DNA of 64,000 bases from Hyphomicrobiales bacterium (lineage in GTDB: Bacteria; Pseudomonadota; Alphaproteobacteria; Rhizobiales; Rhizobiaceae), in assembly GCA_900469955.1 (NCBI GenBank), contig UBYX01000053.1, positions 1 through 64,000 on the forward strand, given 5' to 3'. The notes under the pieces were generated by a model. That model did no database searches and was not told where the DNA came from. It was given only the letters and a program-made list of their open reading frames with translations. Below, piece after piece: positions 34,968 through 43,812 of this stretch (the stretch's first letter is position 1; each line of letters starts with the position of its first letter). A program made the translations under genes and the position numbers.

Positions 34968-36128
34968 TTAGCGCTGTTCCGCCAAAGGTTTCGAGGCCAA
35001 CAGATTTTGGTACAGGCCGAGCATTTCCCGGGCCATGACCGATGCGGAGAATACGGCTTTGAAGGCTTCCGGCTTCGGCATCACGTCCTCCCGCCAGGCG
35101 GGCGTCGTGATCGCCTCGGTCATAACGCGGGCGAGATCCTCTGCGTCTCCGGGTTCGGCGAGAGCATTACTTGCGTCTCCCAGCACTTCCGGAATTCCGC
35201 CGACGCGTGAGGCGATCACCGCCTTGCCGGCCGCCAAGGCCTCCAGCACGATGTAGGGCATCGCCTCGGCGCGCGAGGGGACGACGACGGTCTTCGCCAA
35301 GGCAAAGGCTTCCCGAGCCGGCATGGCCGGCCGCATCGCGATCCGGCGTCCAAGCCCCCGCTCGGCCATCATCGCCTCGTAGCGGTCCCGGTCGGGTCCG
35401 TCGCCGACCATGAGCGCCAACAGGGGATGACCGACGGCTCGTTCGGTGCGGGCAAAGGCATCGATGAAGACATCTGGACCCTTCAGGTCGCGCAGCATGC
35501 CGATATAGAGGAAATGCGCGACGGTCGGGTCCGTTTCGATCGCTTCGAATTCCGTGTCCTTGATCCCGTTGTAGATCACCCGCGATATTTTGCGGGGTTT
35601 GCCGACTTTCGTCTCGTAGGTGCGCCTTTCGTATTCGCAGACGAAGACCAGCGCGTCTGCGAAATGCTCTTGGAAACGTTCGAGCCGCAGCACCACCTGA
35701 CCGGACAGGGTGTTCCGGGCGAAATGCAGGCTGCCGCCATGCGGCGAATAGAGGCGGGCTACGCGATACCTGTTTACCCGCAGGGCTGAGCCGATCAGCC
35801 GGGCGAGGGCGCCACCCTTGGCGCCGTGCCCGTGCAATATATCCGGCTGCAAGCTTCGAATGTGCTTGTAACTTCTGTAGATGGCCGCAAGATCTGACGG
35901 AGCGATCGCGCGGCGCATCGGAATGCGGATCAGGCCGAGCGAGAGCTGCGGCCCTATGCTGTCGAAGAGGCGATCCTCGTGCGCCCCGCCGGTGGAGCTG
36001 TCGCAGAGTATTCCAACCTCGTGGCCGAGTGCCCGGTGCTCTTCAACGAGATCGCGCACGTGGCGGAAGATCCCTCCGACGGGCGACCGGAAGCAATGGA
36101 GTATTCGCAGGGGAGGGCTCTGCGTCAT
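34968..36128 (-). CDS. Family 4 glycosyltransferase
   Basis: A 386-residue GT-B glycosyltransferase, with two Rossmann-type halves. The donor-binding half contains the EX7E-type signature 'PSRAEAMPYIVLEALAAGKAVIASRVGG' near 285-312 and 'GDGPDRDRYEAMMAERGLG'. It starts 'LRILHCFRSPVGGIFRHVRDLVEEHRALGHEVGILCD', typical of GT4 mannosyl- or galactosyltransferases. It starts seven bases after the Wza-like gene, so the export lipoprotein, this enzyme, the initiating transferase and the polymerase form one transcript. The sugar it moves is unknown. Confidence 0.9.
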   Translation of the reverse strand: MTQSPPLRILHCFRSPVGGIFRHVRDLVEEHRALGHEVGILCDSSTGGAHEDRLFDSIGPQLSLGLIRIPMRRAIAPSDLAAIYRSYKHIRSLQPDILHGHGAKGGALARLIGSALRVNRYRVARLYSPHGGSLHFARNTLSGQVVLRLERFQEHFADALVFVCEYERRTYETKVGKPRKISRVIYNGIKDTEFEAIETDPTVAHFLYIGMLRDLKGPDVFIDAFARTERAVGHPLLALMVGDGPDRDRYEAMMAERGLGRRIAMRPAMPAREAFALAKTVVVPSRAEAMPYIVLEALAAGKAVIASRVGGIPEVLGDASNALAEPGDAEDLARVMTEAITTPAWREDVMPKPEAFKAVFSASVMAREMLGLYQNLLASKPLAEQR

Positions 36129-36135
36129 TGGTTCG

Positions 36136-36726
36136 TCAGAAGAGCCGCTCGCGGACGTAGATCGTATCGCCGGCGAGCACCGGTGCGGCGACCGTCGTTC
36201 GGCCGGTGATCACCTGTCCGTTGATTTTGCGCGTCACATCCACATCCCGCTGATTGCCCCGCGACGTGAAGCCTCCGGCGATCGCGACGGCGTTCTGGGC
36301 GGTCATGCCGGGCACATAGGAGTACTGTCCGGGCCGCCCCACTTCGCCCATCACGAAGACCGGGCGATAGCGATCAACCTCGATGGTGACGTCGGGATCG
36401 CGCAGGTAACCTTGCTTGAGACGAGATGCGATGGCGCCTTCGAGCGCCGGCAGCGTCTGGCCGCGAGCCGCAACCTGACCGATCAGCGGGAAGGCCACGT
36501 AGCCGGCTTGGTCGACAGTGTAGGAATTCGACAGGCCGGGCTGCTCGAATACGCTGATCCGCAACCGGTCGCCGCTGTCGAGGCGATAGGGCTGGATCGT
36601 CGCTTCCCGAAAGCTCTTGGGGGCCGGAGCATGGCTCGTGCAGCCGGCCAGAGCCGTCGCTGTCACGCCAAGTGCGAGCGCAAGCACGTGCTTGGCCTTC
36701 ACGTGTTTGAATGGGGCGAAGGACAT
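36136..36726 (-). CDS. Polysaccharide export outer-membrane lipoprotein (Wza/GumB-like)
   Basis: A 196-residue lipoprotein with lipobox ALAGC (Cys29), the Poly_export domain 'YRLDSGDRLRISVFEQPGLSNSYTVDQAGYVAFPLIGQVAARG' and one SLBB domain 'RPVFVMGEVGRPGQYSYVPGMTAQNAVAIAGGF'. The short form with a single SLBB, like GumB, is about half the length of E. coli Wza and lacks its large C-terminal barrel helix. It begins the minus-strand unit and is divergent from the copolymerase gene across a 183-base intergenic region. Confidence 0.92.
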   Translation of the reverse strand: MSFAPFKHVKAKHVLALALGVTATALAGCTSHAPAPKSFREATIQPYRLDSGDRLRISVFEQPGLSNSYTVDQAGYVAFPLIGQVAARGQTLPALEGAIASRLKQGYLRDPDVTIEVDRYRPVFVMGEVGRPGQYSYVPGMTAQNAVAIAGGFTSRGNQRDVDVTRKINGQVITGRTTVAAPVLAGDTIYVRERLF

Positions 36727-36909
36727 TTTCGCGTTCCGGGCTCCGGCTGTTCATACCATTGCGCCCGTTATCGATCCGTTAGGGTTAATGCCCGGTAAAG
36801 AACCGGACGATTTCGTGAGCCGCAATGAGCAAAGGCGGCCGGAACGCCATTAACCCTCGCGTTACCATGATCCTTTACCATCCGCCGAAACCGGTAGTTG
36901 GAGCGTATC

Positions 36910-39129
36910 ATGTCAGGCGTAAACGGCAGCAATCAGGACGTGGACATCGATCTCGGGCGGATCATCGCAGCGGTATGGGAACGCAAAACCAGGATCCTCG
37001 GTGCCACCGTCATAGCCGCTGCCGTTACCCTCGTCGGGGTCAGCCTGATGAAGCCGAGCTATAGAGGCGAGGCGCGGCTTCTCATCGAATCCCGTTCGCC
37101 CAACTTGTCGGGAGGAGAGGGCGCGCCGCAGGCCAATGACCCGGTTCTCGACTCGCTGAACGTCACCAGCCAGGCCCAGCTTCTGCAATCGAGCGATCTC
37201 ATCAAGCGGGTTATCCACGATCTCAAGCTGGCGCAATTGAAGGAATTTGATCCGGCGGCCCAGTCCCTGTTGCCCGATCCCCTGGTTCTGCTCGGTCTCA
37301 AGCAGGATCCGATGACGCTAGACCCCGAAGACCGGGTGATCCAGGAGTTTCGGGAAAAGCTGCAGGTCTATCCGGTCGAAAATTCCCGCGTCATCGCGAT
37401 CGAGTTTTCCTCGCATGATCAGAAGCTCGCCGCCGACATCCCCAACAGAATGGCGGAAGTCTACCTCGAGATCCAGAGCGGCGCCAAGCTCGACACCCAT
37501 TCCGAGACGGCAAAATGGCTCGAGCCGGAAATCGTCCGGCTGACCGGCAAGGTCCAGGAGGCGGAAAAGAAAGTAGCGGACTACCGCTCCTCCAACGGGC
37601 TTTTCCAGACGACGGAAACCAACAGCTTTTCCACCCAGCAGCTCAACGACATCTCGACCGAGCTTGCCCGTGTCCGGGCCGAGCGGGCCAATGCCGAGGC
37701 GCGCGCAGAAAACGTCCGTGCCGCCCTCAAAGCCGGCCGGGCTTCCGATACGCTGACCGACGTCGTCGGATCGCAGGTCATCCAGCGCCTGAAGGAAGCA
37801 GAAGCCAATCTGCAGGCCCAGATATCCGATCAATCCACCCAACTGCTGGAGGGTCATCCGCGGCTGAAAGGCCTGCGCGCCCAGCTCGGCGGCATTCGCC
37901 AGCAGATCGACAGCGAAACAAAGAAGATCCTCGCGAGTCTGGAAAACGACGCGGAAGTGGCGCGGCTGCGTGAACGCCAGCTGATGACGCAGCTCAACGG
38001 CCTCAAGGCGGACTCTGCCAAGAGCGGGGAGGAGGAAGTCGGGCTGCGGGCGCTCGAGCGCGAGGCCGCCGCCCAGCGCCAGCTTCTCGAAACCTATCTC
38101 GCCCGCTTCCGCGAGGCGACATCGCGTCTCGACAGCAATGCGAGCCCGGCCGACGCCCGCGTCGTGTCGCGCGCCGTAGAACCCTCCGAGCCCTATTTCC
38201 CGAAAATCGTCCCGATCGTCATCGTTGTGTCGCTGGCGACTTTCATTTTCGGATGCCTGATCGTCATGATCATCGAACTCTTCAGCGGCCGTGCGCTCCG
38301 ACCTTCCGGCGTGGGTGACGTCGAATCGGATCGAGAGGGGAAGGCTTTGCCGGCGCCGGTTCCTGCGGCTACCGTCACGCCAGCCGCGACGCCCCTGCCG
38401 GTGCATCAGATGCAGGCCGAGGCGGCGCGTTTCGACGTGAGCGAGGCTGCAGCGAAGGCGCGCGCCAAGGTGGCGGAAAAATTCATCGCCCCGAAGGCGG
38501 AAGAGCGGGTCGAAAAGGCGGACGCCCCGGACGAGGGCTTCACGATCGGCTCGGTTGCCCATTATCTTCAACGTCACGATATTCCTGTGGTGATCGCCAT
38601 TTCACCGGGTGGTGACCAAGGCTCGACGGCAACCGTCATGCTGGCCCGCGAGATCGCCGGGCAGGGGCGGACCGTCGCGCTGATCGACATGACGGGTTCG
38701 GCCTGCCCGACCCGTCTGATGGCCGAAAATCCGAAACTTCCCGGCATTACCGATCTGCTCTGCGGCGAAACCGCGTTCGGCGACGCGATCCACCGGGACC
38801 GTCTTTCGGACGCCCACATCATACCGCACGGCGCTTCCGATCCGAGCAAAGCCATGCGCGGCGTCGATCGGTTGACGATGATCATCGACGCACTGGCAGA
38901 CGCCTATGATCTGGTGCTGGTTGAATGCGGACCTGCCGAGATCGCCGGCATTTCGCGCCTGGCACGCGATGAGACGGCGGAGATCGTCCTCTCGGTTCCG
39001 GGCTTCAGGGAAGACGAGGTGGCGAAACTGGTCACCGATTTCGAGACGGCGGGCTATCGGCACCTGTTGATCATGGCGGAAGCCGGAGACCTGCATTCGC
39101 CGCGCCGCGGCCGCCGCCGCGCAGCCTGA
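36910..39129 (+). CDS. Wzc/GumC-type copolymerase with degenerate kinase domain
   Basis: A 739-residue chain-length regulator. TM1 spans about 28-47, a Wzz domain and long coiled coils lie at about 50-410, and TM2 at about 434-456 follows the Pro-rich EPSEPYFPKIVP. The C-terminal part (about 545-739) resembles a BY-kinase, but the Walker A site reads SPGGDQGST (565-573) with no lysine, Walker A' is LIDMTG and Walker B has VEC (671-673) instead of an Asp-type motif. The tail RRGRRRAA has no tyrosine cluster. It is probably catalytically dead. The start at 36910 follows TTGGAG. Confidence 0.9.
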   Translation: MSGVNGSNQDVDIDLGRIIAAVWERKTRILGATVIAAAVTLVGVSLMKPSYRGEARLLIESRSPNLSGGEGAPQANDPVLDSLNVTSQAQLLQSSDLIKRVIHDLKLAQLKEFDPAAQSLLPDPLVLLGLKQDPMTLDPEDRVIQEFREKLQVYPVENSRVIAIEFSSHDQKLAADIPNRMAEVYLEIQSGAKLDTHSETAKWLEPEIVRLTGKVQEAEKKVADYRSSNGLFQTTETNSFSTQQLNDISTELARVRAERANAEARAENVRAALKAGRASDTLTDVVGSQVIQRLKEAEANLQAQISDQSTQLLEGHPRLKGLRAQLGGIRQQIDSETKKILASLENDAEVARLRERQLMTQLNGLKADSAKSGEEEVGLRALEREAAAQRQLLETYLARFREATSRLDSNASPADARVVSRAVEPSEPYFPKIVPIVIVVSLATFIFGCLIVMIIELFSGRALRPSGVGDVESDREGKALPAPVPAATVTPAATPLPVHQMQAEAARFDVSEAAAKARAKVAEKFIAPKAEERVEKADAPDEGFTIGSVAHYLQRHDIPVVIAISPGGDQGSTATVMLAREIAGQGRTVALIDMTGSACPTRLMAENPKLPGITDLLCGETAFGDAIHRDRLSDAHIIPHGASDPSKAMRGVDRLTMIIDALADAYDLVLVECGPAEIAGISRLARDETAEIVLSVPGFREDEVAKLVTDFETAGYRHLLIMAEAGDLHSPRRGRRRAA

Positions 39130-39133
39130 TCGA

Positions 39134-40384
39134 TCATTCCGCTTCCGACCCGGGCGCCGCCCGGTCTTTCGGGCAATGGCCGGCTCGCCAGCGCTGAACC
39201 AGGGAGTAGAGGTGGGGATTGCGTTTGATCGCAACCTTGGCCTTCGTCGCGCCCATCATCAGCGGACGCAGCAAAGAGCCCTTCCATGTCAGTGGGAGCA
39301 GGATGTCATGTTGGACGGTTTGCTGCGTGCACCAGTTTCGCTTGTAAGGCTGGTCTCCGACGCCGAAATCGAAGATCGCAGCGCCCTGTCGGCAGGATTG
39401 CTCGATGGTCAGCCAGAACAGCAGTTCGCCTGGGCTGGCTTCGGGGCAGATGCTCTCGTCGATGGAACTGAACTGGCAGATGATGTGGTCGCCCTTGCGG
39501 GACAAGCCGGCGATAGCGGCGATGTGGCCTGCATGTTCGCCGCGCAGGCGGATGGCGAACAGGCTGAGCGGAGTGTCGAAGCCTTCGGCCGGCACGTCCA
39601 GCAGCCGGTGAAAGAACTGACGGATGTCGTCCGGCTGGAACACGTCCGGCAGCCGAAATTGCGCAAGCCGTTCACTCTTTTGATGGAAGAAGAGATCCAG
39701 GAGCGCATGTTTTTCGGCTCTGCTTTCGGGGCAGATGTAGTCATACCCGCCGATCGCCTCGAGCTTCCGGCTTGAGGAGCGGAACTTCTTGCGGCGGCTC
39801 TTGGCGTTGAGTTGCGCAATCGTCGCCTCGAAATTGGGAAAGAGCGGGAGTTGGAAGGAGCGGTTGTGGTTCTCGTTCGTTGCCAGCCCCAAGAGCGGAT
39901 GTCGGGCACCGCGCCAGGCAAGCGGGATATTGTCGAGGACGATGATATCGGCCGTGTCCTTCAACGCTGTCCGCGTAGCATGAACGAAGTTCTGAAGCTC
40001 CTCCGCGTCAGGCTCGGCGAGATCGGCATCGAAGAGGCCGGAATTGAGGTTGTTGAACCGGTCGCCGGGAAAGCGGGCGACCCTGAAGCCCTTATCCGTG
40101 ACGATCTCGAGCGGCAGGATGAGGTGGGTGCGATTATGGGCCACACCCTGAATGATGACCAACTCGCTCTTGCGGGCGTGCGTCCAGGCAAGACACCAGT
40201 CGAACCTCTGGTGCAGGGAGTTCTTTGTCAGTCTCTCCAGACGACGCCACTCGACTTCGATCGGCTGGGGATCGTTGAGGACCAGCAGTGTCAGGTCGGC
40301 AAACCGCACCATGTCGCCGTCCGCCCCAAGTTCGCCGGGCGTCGGAACGGTCTGTTCTTCCTGTCGGATTTCCTGCTTCTGCAT
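39134..40384 (-). CDS. CelD/BcsL-type GNAT acetyltransferase
   Basis: A 416-residue protein of the FemAB-like, cellulose-biosynthesis (CelD/BcsL) acetyltransferase family. The GNAT part (about 180-360) includes 'SRRKKFRSSSRKLEAIGGYDYICP', 'FAIRLRGEHAGHIAAIAGLSRKGDHIICQFSSIDE' and 'QGAAIFDFGVGDQPYKRNWCTQ'. The family modifies exported sugars or builds them by acyl transfer. Its stop is four bases from that of the convergent copolymerase. It completes the six-gene polysaccharide set. The start at 40384 is ATG after GGGCGAAG; the frame is open to 40435. Confidence 0.86.
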   Translation of the reverse strand: MQKQEIRQEEQTVPTPGELGADGDMVRFADLTLLVLNDPQPIEVEWRRLERLTKNSLHQRFDWCLAWTHARKSELVIIQGVAHNRTHLILPLEIVTDKGFRVARFPGDRFNNLNSGLFDADLAEPDAEELQNFVHATRTALKDTADIIVLDNIPLAWRGARHPLLGLATNENHNRSFQLPLFPNFEATIAQLNAKSRRKKFRSSSRKLEAIGGYDYICPESRAEKHALLDLFFHQKSERLAQFRLPDVFQPDDIRQFFHRLLDVPAEGFDTPLSLFAIRLRGEHAGHIAAIAGLSRKGDHIICQFSSIDESICPEASPGELLFWLTIEQSCRQGAAIFDFGVGDQPYKRNWCTQQTVQHDILLPLTWKGSLLRPLMMGATKAKVAIKRNPHLYSLVQRWRAGHCPKDRAAPGSEAE

Positions 40385-40499
40385 GGCTTCGCCCGCTGAT
40401 GCCGTTTTGCCGGCACGATAGGGAGGAGGCGCCAAAAATCGGTTTATCGCCGGTTCGGTTGGCCGACAAACCGCAACGACTGGTTAACCGCCGGTAAAT

Positions 40500-40715
40500 T
40501 CAGCGCTTAGGAGGTCTCGGGCCAGCCATCCACTTGATGATCAGCATGGCCGGAAGGATCCAGAGCAGTCCAGAGAACAGGAAATAGAGAAAATGAACCC
40601 ACCACGGCGAGGTGGCGAGCATGAGGGTGGCGACGGTCGTGGCGGCCAACGCATAGATGATCACCAGAAAGATGATGAGAATAGTGCCGATGAAACTTCT
40701 CAAACGCGGGACCAA
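40500..40715 (-). CDS. DUF2842 small membrane protein, TTG start
   Basis: A 71-residue protein with two hydrophobic helices (about 10-31 and 38-62) and a basic C-terminus, matching the DUF2842 family pattern (VPRLRSFIGT..., WWVHFLYFLFSGLLWILPAMLIIKWM). The function is unknown. The best start is TTG 40715, with AGGAG nine bases upstream; ATG 40742 has no ribosome binding site. It lies beside and divergent from ctaA, a context in which many rhizobia keep the same small gene, and it may relate to cytochrome oxidase assembly by association only. Confidence 0.75.
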   Translation of the reverse strand: MVPRLRSFIGTILIIFLVIIYALAATTVATLMLATSPWWVHFLYFLFSGLLWILPAMLIIKWMAGPRPPKR

Positions 40716-40850
40716 GACGTTCTCTCCTATCCGCGACCGCATGCCGCAAAGTGCCGGGGCTTGTTTTGCATGGGGCGATGAGGCAAAGCAACGCCAAAGA
40801 ACAAAAGGCGTCTGAAGACGTCTTCTCGCCACGAGCGACGGGAGTATCCC

Positions 40851-41951
40851 ATGTCCGCGACGAACGCAGTCATTATCGATGTCTTGAAACAGACGAAGCG
40901 CCTAGAGCGCGACCGCAAGGCGGTGCGCATCTGGCTTGCTATCGTCGTCTTTACCCTCTTCTGTCTGGTGCTGGTGGGCGGAGCGACCCGTCTGACCAAT
41001 TCGGGCCTTTCGATCACCGAGTGGAAGCCGATCCATGGCGTGATACCGCCGCTTTCGGCCGAGGAATGGGACGAGGAATTCCGTCTTTATCAGCGCATTC
41101 CGCAGTACCAGCAGGTCAACAGCGACATGACGGTCGACGAATTCAGGTCGATCTTCTGGTGGGAATGGGCACATCGTTTCCTGGCCCGCTCGATCGGTGT
41201 GGTCTTTGCGGTGCCGCTTCTCTTCTTCTGGCTCACGGGCCGTATCGAAAAGCGATTGCGCTGGCCTCTCGTCGGCGTCCTGGCGCTCGGTGGTTTTCAA
41301 GGTTTCATCGGCTGGTGGATGGTTTCCTCCGGCCTCAGCAAGCTCGTCAGCGTCTCGCAATACCGGCTCGCAACCCATCTCGTCATGGCTTGCCTTATCT
41401 TCGCCGCCTGTGTTTGGATCATGCGCGGTCTGTCGCCGCATAGCGACGACGTGGCTCCGGAAGGCAGGGCCAAGGTCGGCGCGGTGCTGGTCGCGGTGAT
41501 GTCGCTCTTCCAGATCTATCTGGGCGCTCTTGTCGCCGGCCTCGATGCGGGCTTTTCCTACAACACCTGGCCACTGATGGACGGTGCCGCGATCCCCGGC
41601 GATCTCTTCATCCAGGAACCCTGGTGGATCAATTTCTTCGAGAATCCCAAGACTGTGCAGTTCGTCCACCGCGTGGGCGCCTATCTGCTCTTCGCGCTGG
41701 CGCTTTGGCATATGATCGTGCTGCTGAAGAGAGCGCCCGGCACCACCCATGCCCGCCGTTCCGTTCTGCTCTTCGGCCTCATCCTGATTCAGGCCGTGGT
41801 CGGCATCGCGACCCTGCTGATGCAGGTGCAACTGCATCTTGCTCTGACCCATCAGGCAGGTGCTCTGGTCGTCCTTGGATTTGCCATAGCCCACTGGCGC
41901 GGCTTCGTCGGCGAATATCCGCCGGAGACGGCGGTCGCTACCCGTAGCTGA
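40851..41951 (+). CDS. ctaA: Heme a synthase (COX15/CtaA)
   Basis: A 366-residue membrane enzyme that oxidises heme o to heme a for cytochrome aa3 oxidase. It has eight predicted helices and the family motifs 'LVGGATRLTNSGLSITEWKP', 'FWWEWAHRFLARSIG', 'GGFQGFIGWWMVSSGL' and 'TVQFVHRVGAYLLFALALWHM', with heme-ligand histidines in WAHR, LATHLV, FVHR and TLTHQA-type positions (ALTHQAGA). It is the type 2 (proteobacterial/mitochondrial) form. The start follows GGGAGTATCCC. It converges on the kinase-like gene ending at 41992. Confidence 0.96.
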   Translation: MSATNAVIIDVLKQTKRLERDRKAVRIWLAIVVFTLFCLVLVGGATRLTNSGLSITEWKPIHGVIPPLSAEEWDEEFRLYQRIPQYQQVNSDMTVDEFRSIFWWEWAHRFLARSIGVVFAVPLLFFWLTGRIEKRLRWPLVGVLALGGFQGFIGWWMVSSGLSKLVSVSQYRLATHLVMACLIFAACVWIMRGLSPHSDDVAPEGRAKVGAVLVAVMSLFQIYLGALVAGLDAGFSYNTWPLMDGAAIPGDLFIQEPWWINFFENPKTVQFVHRVGAYLLFALALWHMIVLLKRAPGTTHARRSVLLFGLILIQAVVGIATLLMQVQLHLALTHQAGALVVLGFAIAHWRGFVGEYPPETAVATRS

Positions 41952-41991
41952 TCTGCATGGCGCCAGGTCTTCCGCCCGGCGTGGCGGGCCC

Positions 41992-42831
41992 TTAAGCCTG
42001 TCGCAGGACGTTGTACACCGCCTTGACGACGGCCAGTTCTTCGTCTCGCTCTTTGCCGTTGCCGTCTTCCTCGTGCCAGGCGGCAGAGAGGCAGCCATAG
42101 GTAAAGGCGTAGCGGAGGATGGTGCGGACATCGCGCCTGAGCGTTTCGGCAAACACCCCGGCCATCGAAGCGATGCGTTCCTCGTTGCGTGTAAGGTCGA
42201 AACGGTCGAGCGGATTGGAAAACATGTTGGCGACGTCGAGCGCCGCATCGCCGATCAATCCCGCCGGATCGATGATCAGCCAGCCGCGCGGCCCGAACAT
42301 GATGTTTTCGTGATGCAGGTCCCCGTGCAGCGGCTTGATGTCCCGCTGATCGGCTATCAGCTCTTCCGCCGTGTCAGCCGCCTCGATAAAAGGACTAGCG
42401 ATACCCTCGCGACGGTCGGCCTCCGCCTTTTTGAACAGGCTCGCGAAATAGCGGGAAAGCGGCAGCAGGCTCGTAGGCGGCGGCGCGTGGGATGGGCGAT
42501 GGTATTCCATCAGCACCTCGGCCGCGATCCGCGTGGCGTCCCCGTCGCCCTGGACGACAAGCTGGTCGCGGAGCGTCGCCGTGCCGGCGTGTTCCATCAA
42601 CAGGATATTGCCGGAGCGTCCGATGAGCCGAATGCAGCCGATGCCATCCCGCCACGCGAGAAACTCCGCACCGCGAAGACTATCTTCCAATGCCCGTGGT
42701 TTAAGGATCTTGACGATATCGAGTTCGCCGCCGGCACGCGTCACTTCATAGACTGTGCCGACGACTGTATCTGCGATCTGCCGCGCATCTTCGATCCGCC
42801 ATTCGGCAGGGAAAGGAACGCTATCGGTCAT
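41992..42831 (-). CDS. Aminoglycoside phosphotransferase-like kinase, argC partner
   Basis: A 279-residue protein-kinase-fold enzyme resembling the APH(6)/streptomycin 6-kinase group. The catalytic loop is HGDLHHEN (169-176; His169, Asp171, Asn176) and the metal-binding Asp is in IIDPAGLIGD (188). The nucleotide-positioning lysine is in IVKILKP near 41. Its ATG overlaps the argC stop by one base (TGATG), so the two are co-translated. Whether it phosphorylates an aminoglycoside or a metabolite related to arginine synthesis cannot be read; resistance should not be assumed. Confidence 0.86.
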   Translation of the reverse strand: MTDSVPFPAEWRIEDARQIADTVVGTVYEVTRAGGELDIVKILKPRALEDSLRGAEFLAWRDGIGCIRLIGRSGNILLMEHAGTATLRDQLVVQGDGDATRIAAEVLMEYHRPSHAPPPTSLLPLSRYFASLFKKAEADRREGIASPFIEAADTAEELIADQRDIKPLHGDLHHENIMFGPRGWLIIDPAGLIGDAALDVANMFSNPLDRFDLTRNEERIASMAGVFAETLRRDVRTILRYAFTYGCLSAAWHEEDGNGKERDEELAVVKAVYNVLRQA

Positions 42832-43763
42832 CAGGCCGAAAGCATCAGGTCCATGTTCTGAACGGCTGCTCCCGAGGCGCCTTTGCCCAGATTGTCAAGA
42901 AGAGCCACGAGGTTGACATGCTCTCCGCCCGGCGTGCCGAACACGAAGAGCTTCATCGTGTCCTGGCCGACGAGTTCTTCCGCATCGACGCGCGCAAGCG
43001 TCTTGCTCTCCTCGAGGGAAACGATCTCGACGATGTCCTGACCGGCGTAGTGCTCGACCAACGTCCGATGGATGCTTTCGCGGGTAAAGCCGTTCTTGAG
43101 GTCTTCGAGGAAGAGCGGGACCTGAACGATCATGCCCTGTGGGAAACGGCCGACCGACGGCGAAAAGAGCGGTGCGCGATCGAGCAGGCCGTGAACCTTC
43201 ATTTCAGGCACGTGCTTGTGCTTGAGCGGCAGGCCGTAAAGGAAGTTGTTGGCGGAAATCGCATCCTCGCGGGATTGATCTTCCATCTGGCCAATCATCT
43301 GCTTGCCGCCGCCTGTATAGCCGGAAACGGCGTTGACCGTCACAGGATAACCATCCGGCAGGATGCCTGCTGCCCGCAGCGGCCGGATAAGGGCGATCGC
43401 GCCGGTGGGATAGCAGCCGGGATTGGCGACATGCCGTGCCGACTTGATCTTTTCCGCCTGCGCCTTGTCCATTTCCGCAAAGCCGTAGGCCCAGGATGAA
43501 TCGACACGGAAAGCCGTCGAGGTGTCGATCACCCGCACCTTGTTGTTGCCCGAAACCATGGAGACCGCCTCGCGCGAGGCCTCGTCCGGCAGGCAGAGGA
43601 TTGCGATATCGGCGCTGTTCAGGAGATCCTCGCGCATGGCGGCGTTGCGGCGCTCGGCTTCCGGGATCGACAGCAGCTCGACGTCGCGGCGGCCGGCCAT
43701 GCGGGTGCGGATCTGCAGTCCCGTAGTGCCGTGTTCGCCGTCGATGAAGATTTTCGCTGTCAT
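42831..43763 (-). CDS. argC: N-acetyl-gamma-glutamyl-phosphate reductase
   Basis: A 310-residue enzyme for the third step of arginine synthesis (NADPH reduction of N-acetylglutamyl phosphate). It has the Rossmann start IFIDGEHGTTGLQIRTRM and the catalytic cysteine in NPGCYPTG (Cys117). It belongs to the short (type 2) ArgC form, about 310 residues, common in rhizobia. The stop overlaps the start of the downstream kinase-like gene. It lies 49 bases downstream of speB on the same strand. Confidence 0.96.
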   Translation of the reverse strand: MTAKIFIDGEHGTTGLQIRTRMAGRRDVELLSIPEAERRNAAMREDLLNSADIAILCLPDEASREAVSMVSGNNKVRVIDTSTAFRVDSSWAYGFAEMDKAQAEKIKSARHVANPGCYPTGAIALIRPLRAAGILPDGYPVTVNAVSGYTGGGKQMIGQMEDQSREDAISANNFLYGLPLKHKHVPEMKVHGLLDRAPLFSPSVGRFPQGMIVQVPLFLEDLKNGFTRESIHRTLVEHYAGQDIVEIVSLEESKTLARVDAEELVGQDTMKLFVFGTPGGEHVNLVALLDNLGKGASGAAVQNMDLMLSA

Positions 43764-43812
43764 TGTCTTTATCCTGTGATGTCAGTGCCTTGGATTGAAG
43801 GCTGGATTCGGT

